A DNA stretch of 7,904 nucleotides, from contig JALWRV010000249.1 in the NCBI GenBank assembly GCA_027080545.1, positions 10,952 to 18,855 on the forward strand, given 5' to 3'. The translations under genes were made by a program, and so were the position numbers. A model generated the notes under the pieces. The model made no database searches. It had not been told where the DNA came from and saw only the letters and a program-made list of their open reading frames with translations. This DNA comes from Parvularculaceae bacterium (lineage in GTDB: Bacteria; Pseudomonadota; Alphaproteobacteria; Caulobacterales; Parvularculaceae). Below, piece by piece: positions 6,072 to 7,904 of the stretch; the first letter of the stretch is position 1; each line of letters opens with the position of its first letter.

Positions 6072-7502
6072 TCATCGTGGGTTTTTGCCCTCGCCTGATA
6101 TTGCTGCCCCCTGTTCTAGGTCCTGAAAGGGCAAGAAAAAACAGGTAAAGGCCGCCCCGCCTTGAGGAGCGCTGGCAATTTGAAAGCCCCCACGATGGCG
6201 GTTGATAATATGTTTCACAATTGCCAATCCCAAACCTGTGCCCCGTTCATGGGCCTGCTCCTCTGCTTCTGCGCGAAAAAAGCGCTCGGTCAGGCGGGGC
6301 AGGTCTTCCCGTTTTATACCCGGACCATGGTCACAAACCCGTAAATAGACCAATTCGTCCAGGGTGATGCCGGCCCCAACGGCAATTCTGGCACTGGTAT
6401 CACCGCTTTTATAAGCCTCAGCCCCCCCCCATTCTGGGGGTCGCCCACGCCCGAGATAGATCTCTAATTGCGGGGCGTCGGCGGAATATTTGGTCGCATT
6501 ATCAATCAAATTCTGAATCACCTGAAAGAGCTGATCCCGATAGCCAAAAATATTTAATGGCTGATCCGGTTGCTCGTTAATGACGGTACACTGCACATGA
6601 TTTTTTTCAAACAGCGGGCGTAACGTATCGCATACATCTGAAACAACCTCACATAAATCCACTGATTTCGTGGGGGGTTGGTTTTCATCAAGTTCGATTG
6701 TGGACAGCGACATGAGGTCATGGACCAGCCGCTGCATGCGTTCTGCTTGTTTTTGCATGATGGAAAGAAATTTATCGCGCGCCTCGGGATCATCTTTTGC
6801 GTGGCCCCGCAATGTTTCGATAAAACCCAGCATCGACGCGAGGGGCGTGCGCAATTCATGGCTAGCATTAGCGATAAAGTCCGAGCGCATTTTTTCAACC
6901 CGCCTTTCCTGCGTCAAATCCGCTAATACCAATATCAAACGATCCGAATAGCTCTGTTTTGCTTGTGTCGACGCATCCATTGGGGTTTGCCCAATCGGTG
7001 TGAGATAGGCCCGAAAAATAAGAGGTGGCACGCCACTTATTTCAATTTCAACCATTTGCGGATTTCCTGTCGCAAGGCTGCGCTCTGCGGCTTTGCGTAT
7101 TTCCGGCGCTCGCAAAAATTGCGACAAATGTTGGTTTTCCACAGGTGCCCGCGCAAATTTTTCAGCCGCCGGATTGGCCATCTCGATGAGCAGTGATTGA
7201 TCGAGTAAAAACACCGGATCCGGCAAGGCGTTCATCACCGCGCGCAAGCGATCAAAATTGACAATCTGCGCCTCGACCCGAGCCCGCATTGGGGCTGACC
7301 ACGCAAAATGGGACACCAGCGCATAGCGCCCCCAAAAAATGCCCATAAACGCTAACCAAAGCCCCAGCCCCAGCCCCCAAGAAAGGGGCGTGAGCAAAAC
7401 AAACAAAAACACGACCAGCAGGCTCAATATCGCCAACCACACAAAATCCTGCCGCCTTTTACGGGCCGCCATGTTGACAATATCATCATTAAGGTTTCGC
7501 AA
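6072..7502 (-). CDS. phoR: PhoR phosphate sensor histidine kinase
   Basis: A 476-residue membrane sensor kinase expected to phosphorylate PhoB when phosphate is scarce. Two hydrophobic segments with almost no periplasmic loop lie at about residues 21-38 and 43-60. A PAS domain follows (about 83-195, beginning LPDPVFLLD at 93-101), then the HisKA domain with SHELRTPL and phosphoacceptor His215, and an HATPase domain with N box NLIDNATKYS (331-340), G1 DHGPGI (391-396) and G2 GTGLGLAIV (421-429). Between N box and G1 is a long Gly-rich insert (about 351-383) containing a nine-G run. The first codon is TTG at 7502, supported by GGAAG (plus-strand 7511-7515) eight bases upstream; ATG at 7472 (Met11) is an alternative without a clear ribosome binding site. 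It heads a cluster with phoU and phoB and is divergent from ccmC. Confidence 0.94.
   Translation of the reverse strand: MRNLNDDIVNMAARKRRQDFVWLAILSLLVVFLFVLLTPLSWGLGLGLWLAFMGIFWGRYALVSHFAWSAPMRARVEAQIVNFDRLRAVMNALPDPVFLLDQSLLIEMANPAAEKFARAPVENQHLSQFLRAPEIRKAAERSLATGNPQMVEIEISGVPPLIFRAYLTPIGQTPMDASTQAKQSYSDRLILVLADLTQERRVEKMRSDFIANASHELRTPLASMLGFIETLRGHAKDDPEARDKFLSIMQKQAERMQRLVHDLMSLSTIELDENQPPTKSVDLCEVVSDVCDTLRPLFEKNHVQCTVINEQPDQPLNIFGYRDQLFQVIQNLIDNATKYSADAPQLEIYLGRGRPPEWGGAEAYKSGDTSARIAVGAGITLDELVYLRVCDHGPGIKREDLPRLTERFFRAEAEEQAHERGTGLGLAIVKHIINRHRGGFQIASAPQGGAAFTCFFLPFQDLEQGAAISGEGKNPR
6422..6430 (-). repeat. Homopolymeric tract of nine G (coding strand) within phoR
   Basis: The coding strand reads TGG GGG GGG GCT, encoding Trp-Gly-Gly-Ala at residues 358-361. 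The last five C on the plus strand (6426-6430), ATTCT, then GGGGG (6436-6440) can also form a short GC hairpin. Gain or loss of one base would frameshift PhoR before its G1 and G2 boxes. In this window the frame is intact. Confidence 0.85.
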
Positions 7503-7639
7503 TGGTCAGACTTCCAAACAAGGGTAGACATGGGGCTTGAGTGCAGCCTCCAAACCAAGAGTCAAGAGCCTAGACGATGCCGCAGCAAAGGAAAACACCC
7601 CACCCCTTTGCCGCACTCAGGACTGGATAAAGCCGCCAG
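7503..7639. promoter_or_regulatory. Divergent phoR/ccmC intergenic region with one GANTC site
   Basis: 137 bases must hold the promoters of both phoR and ccmC. GAGTC at 7559-7563 is a CcrM methylation target; on the minus strand it overlaps TTGACT (7565-7560), which looks like a -35 element for phoR, although no good -10 follows at the right distance. A 7-base inverted repeat GCAAAGG (7585-7591) / CCTTTGC (7605-7611) and a direct repeat of TGCCGCA (7578-7584, 7609-7615) are also present. No clear PhoB box was seen. Confidence 0.35.
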
Positions 7640-7904
7640 ATGTCGCTAAAAGCTTGGTCCATGAACTGGTTTACCTCTCTTGCTAATCCGCAGCGCTTTC
7701 TGGCTCTGGCTAAATGGATGTTACCGATAGTCACGGGCTTGGCTATAGTGTCGCTCGTCATCGGTTCAGTTTGGGGATTGATGATCGCACCGGAAGATCG
7801 GTTCCAAGGGGCTGCTGCGCGCATGATGTATGTGCATGTACCAGCCGCATGGATGTCTATGGCAACCTATGGGTTGATGGCGATTGCCAGCCTGATCGGA
7901 TATA
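7640..7904 (+). CDS. ccmC: CcmC haem transporter for cytochrome c maturation, N-terminal part
   Basis: The frame is open to the end of the window (88 codons). CcmC is an inner-membrane protein that presents haem for loading onto CcmE in cytochrome c biogenesis. After LANPQRFLALAKWMLP (residues 14-29) comes the first membrane helix (about 30-50), then APEDRFQGAAARMMYVHVPAA; YVHVPAAWMSM (64-74) matches E. coli YLHVPAAIWSM, and His66 corresponds to His60 of E. coli CcmC, a residue needed for haem handling. ATG at 7640 is preceded by an in-frame TAA at 7628-7630; ATG at 7661 (Met8) is an alternative start. Neither has a strong ribosome binding site. Because phoR lies upstream on the other strand, ccmA and ccmB are not directly upstream as they are in many genomes. 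Confidence 0.92.
   Translation, partial: MSLKAWSMNWFTSLANPQRFLALAKWMLPIVTGLAIVSLVIGSVWGLMIAPEDRFQGAAARMMYVHVPAAWMSMATYGLMAIASLIGY

Noticed and set aside
7585..7611. GCAAAGG/CCTTTGC inverted repeat as a terminator
   Set aside because: The loop is 13 bases, no T-tract follows, and it lies between divergent starts where no transcript should end.
7503..7639. PhoB box upstream of phoR
   Set aside because: I looked for paired CTGTCAT-like repeats and found no convincing pair.

Overview
The window reads as chromosomal DNA from an alphaproteobacterium of moderate GC content (roughly half G+C by eye). The strongest taxonomic marker is a full-length GcrA, a cell-cycle regulator found in Alphaproteobacteria. 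The order hslO / gcrA / phoB-phoU / phoR also resembles, from memory, the Hyphomicrobiales (Rhizobiales) layout. No insertion sequence, CRISPR array, tRNA or rRNA was seen.

Layout. (1) 1-1607, plus strand: the last 38 codons of one TrkH-type potassium transporter, then after 12 bases a second, complete trkH. (2) 1625-3458, minus strand: an ABC-2 (YadH-like) permease followed by hslO (Hsp33 redox chaperone), probably one transcript, converging on trkH. (3) 3459-3903: a 445-base intergenic region with DnaA-box-like motifs, a perfect 18-base dyad, a CtrA-like box and a plausible promoter. (4) 3904-4425, plus strand: gcrA, ending at a bidirectional terminator. (5) 4505-7502, minus strand: phoR-phoU-phoB, the phosphate-sensing cluster, without pst transporter genes. 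(6) 7640 to the end, plus strand: the start of ccmC (cytochrome c maturation), divergent from phoR.

The most striking observation is in phoB. The reading frame is intact and well conserved over 231 codons, except for one in-frame TAG at codon 103. That is the position of the conserved switch tyrosine (Tyr102 of E. coli PhoB), in an otherwise normal receiver domain. The flanking phoR and phoU are complete. The choices are a sequencing error, a recent nonsense mutation, readthrough, or a split protein restarted at Met110. General amber reassignment is unlikely because phoU itself ends in TAG.

The second highlight is the gcrA upstream region. DnaA and CtrA are known to control gcrA in Caulobacter, and sequences resembling the binding sites of both lie there. 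The third is a run of nine G (coding strand) in phoR just before the ATP-binding G1 box, a possible slippage site. No wholly new system was recognised; the interest lies in these local anomalies.
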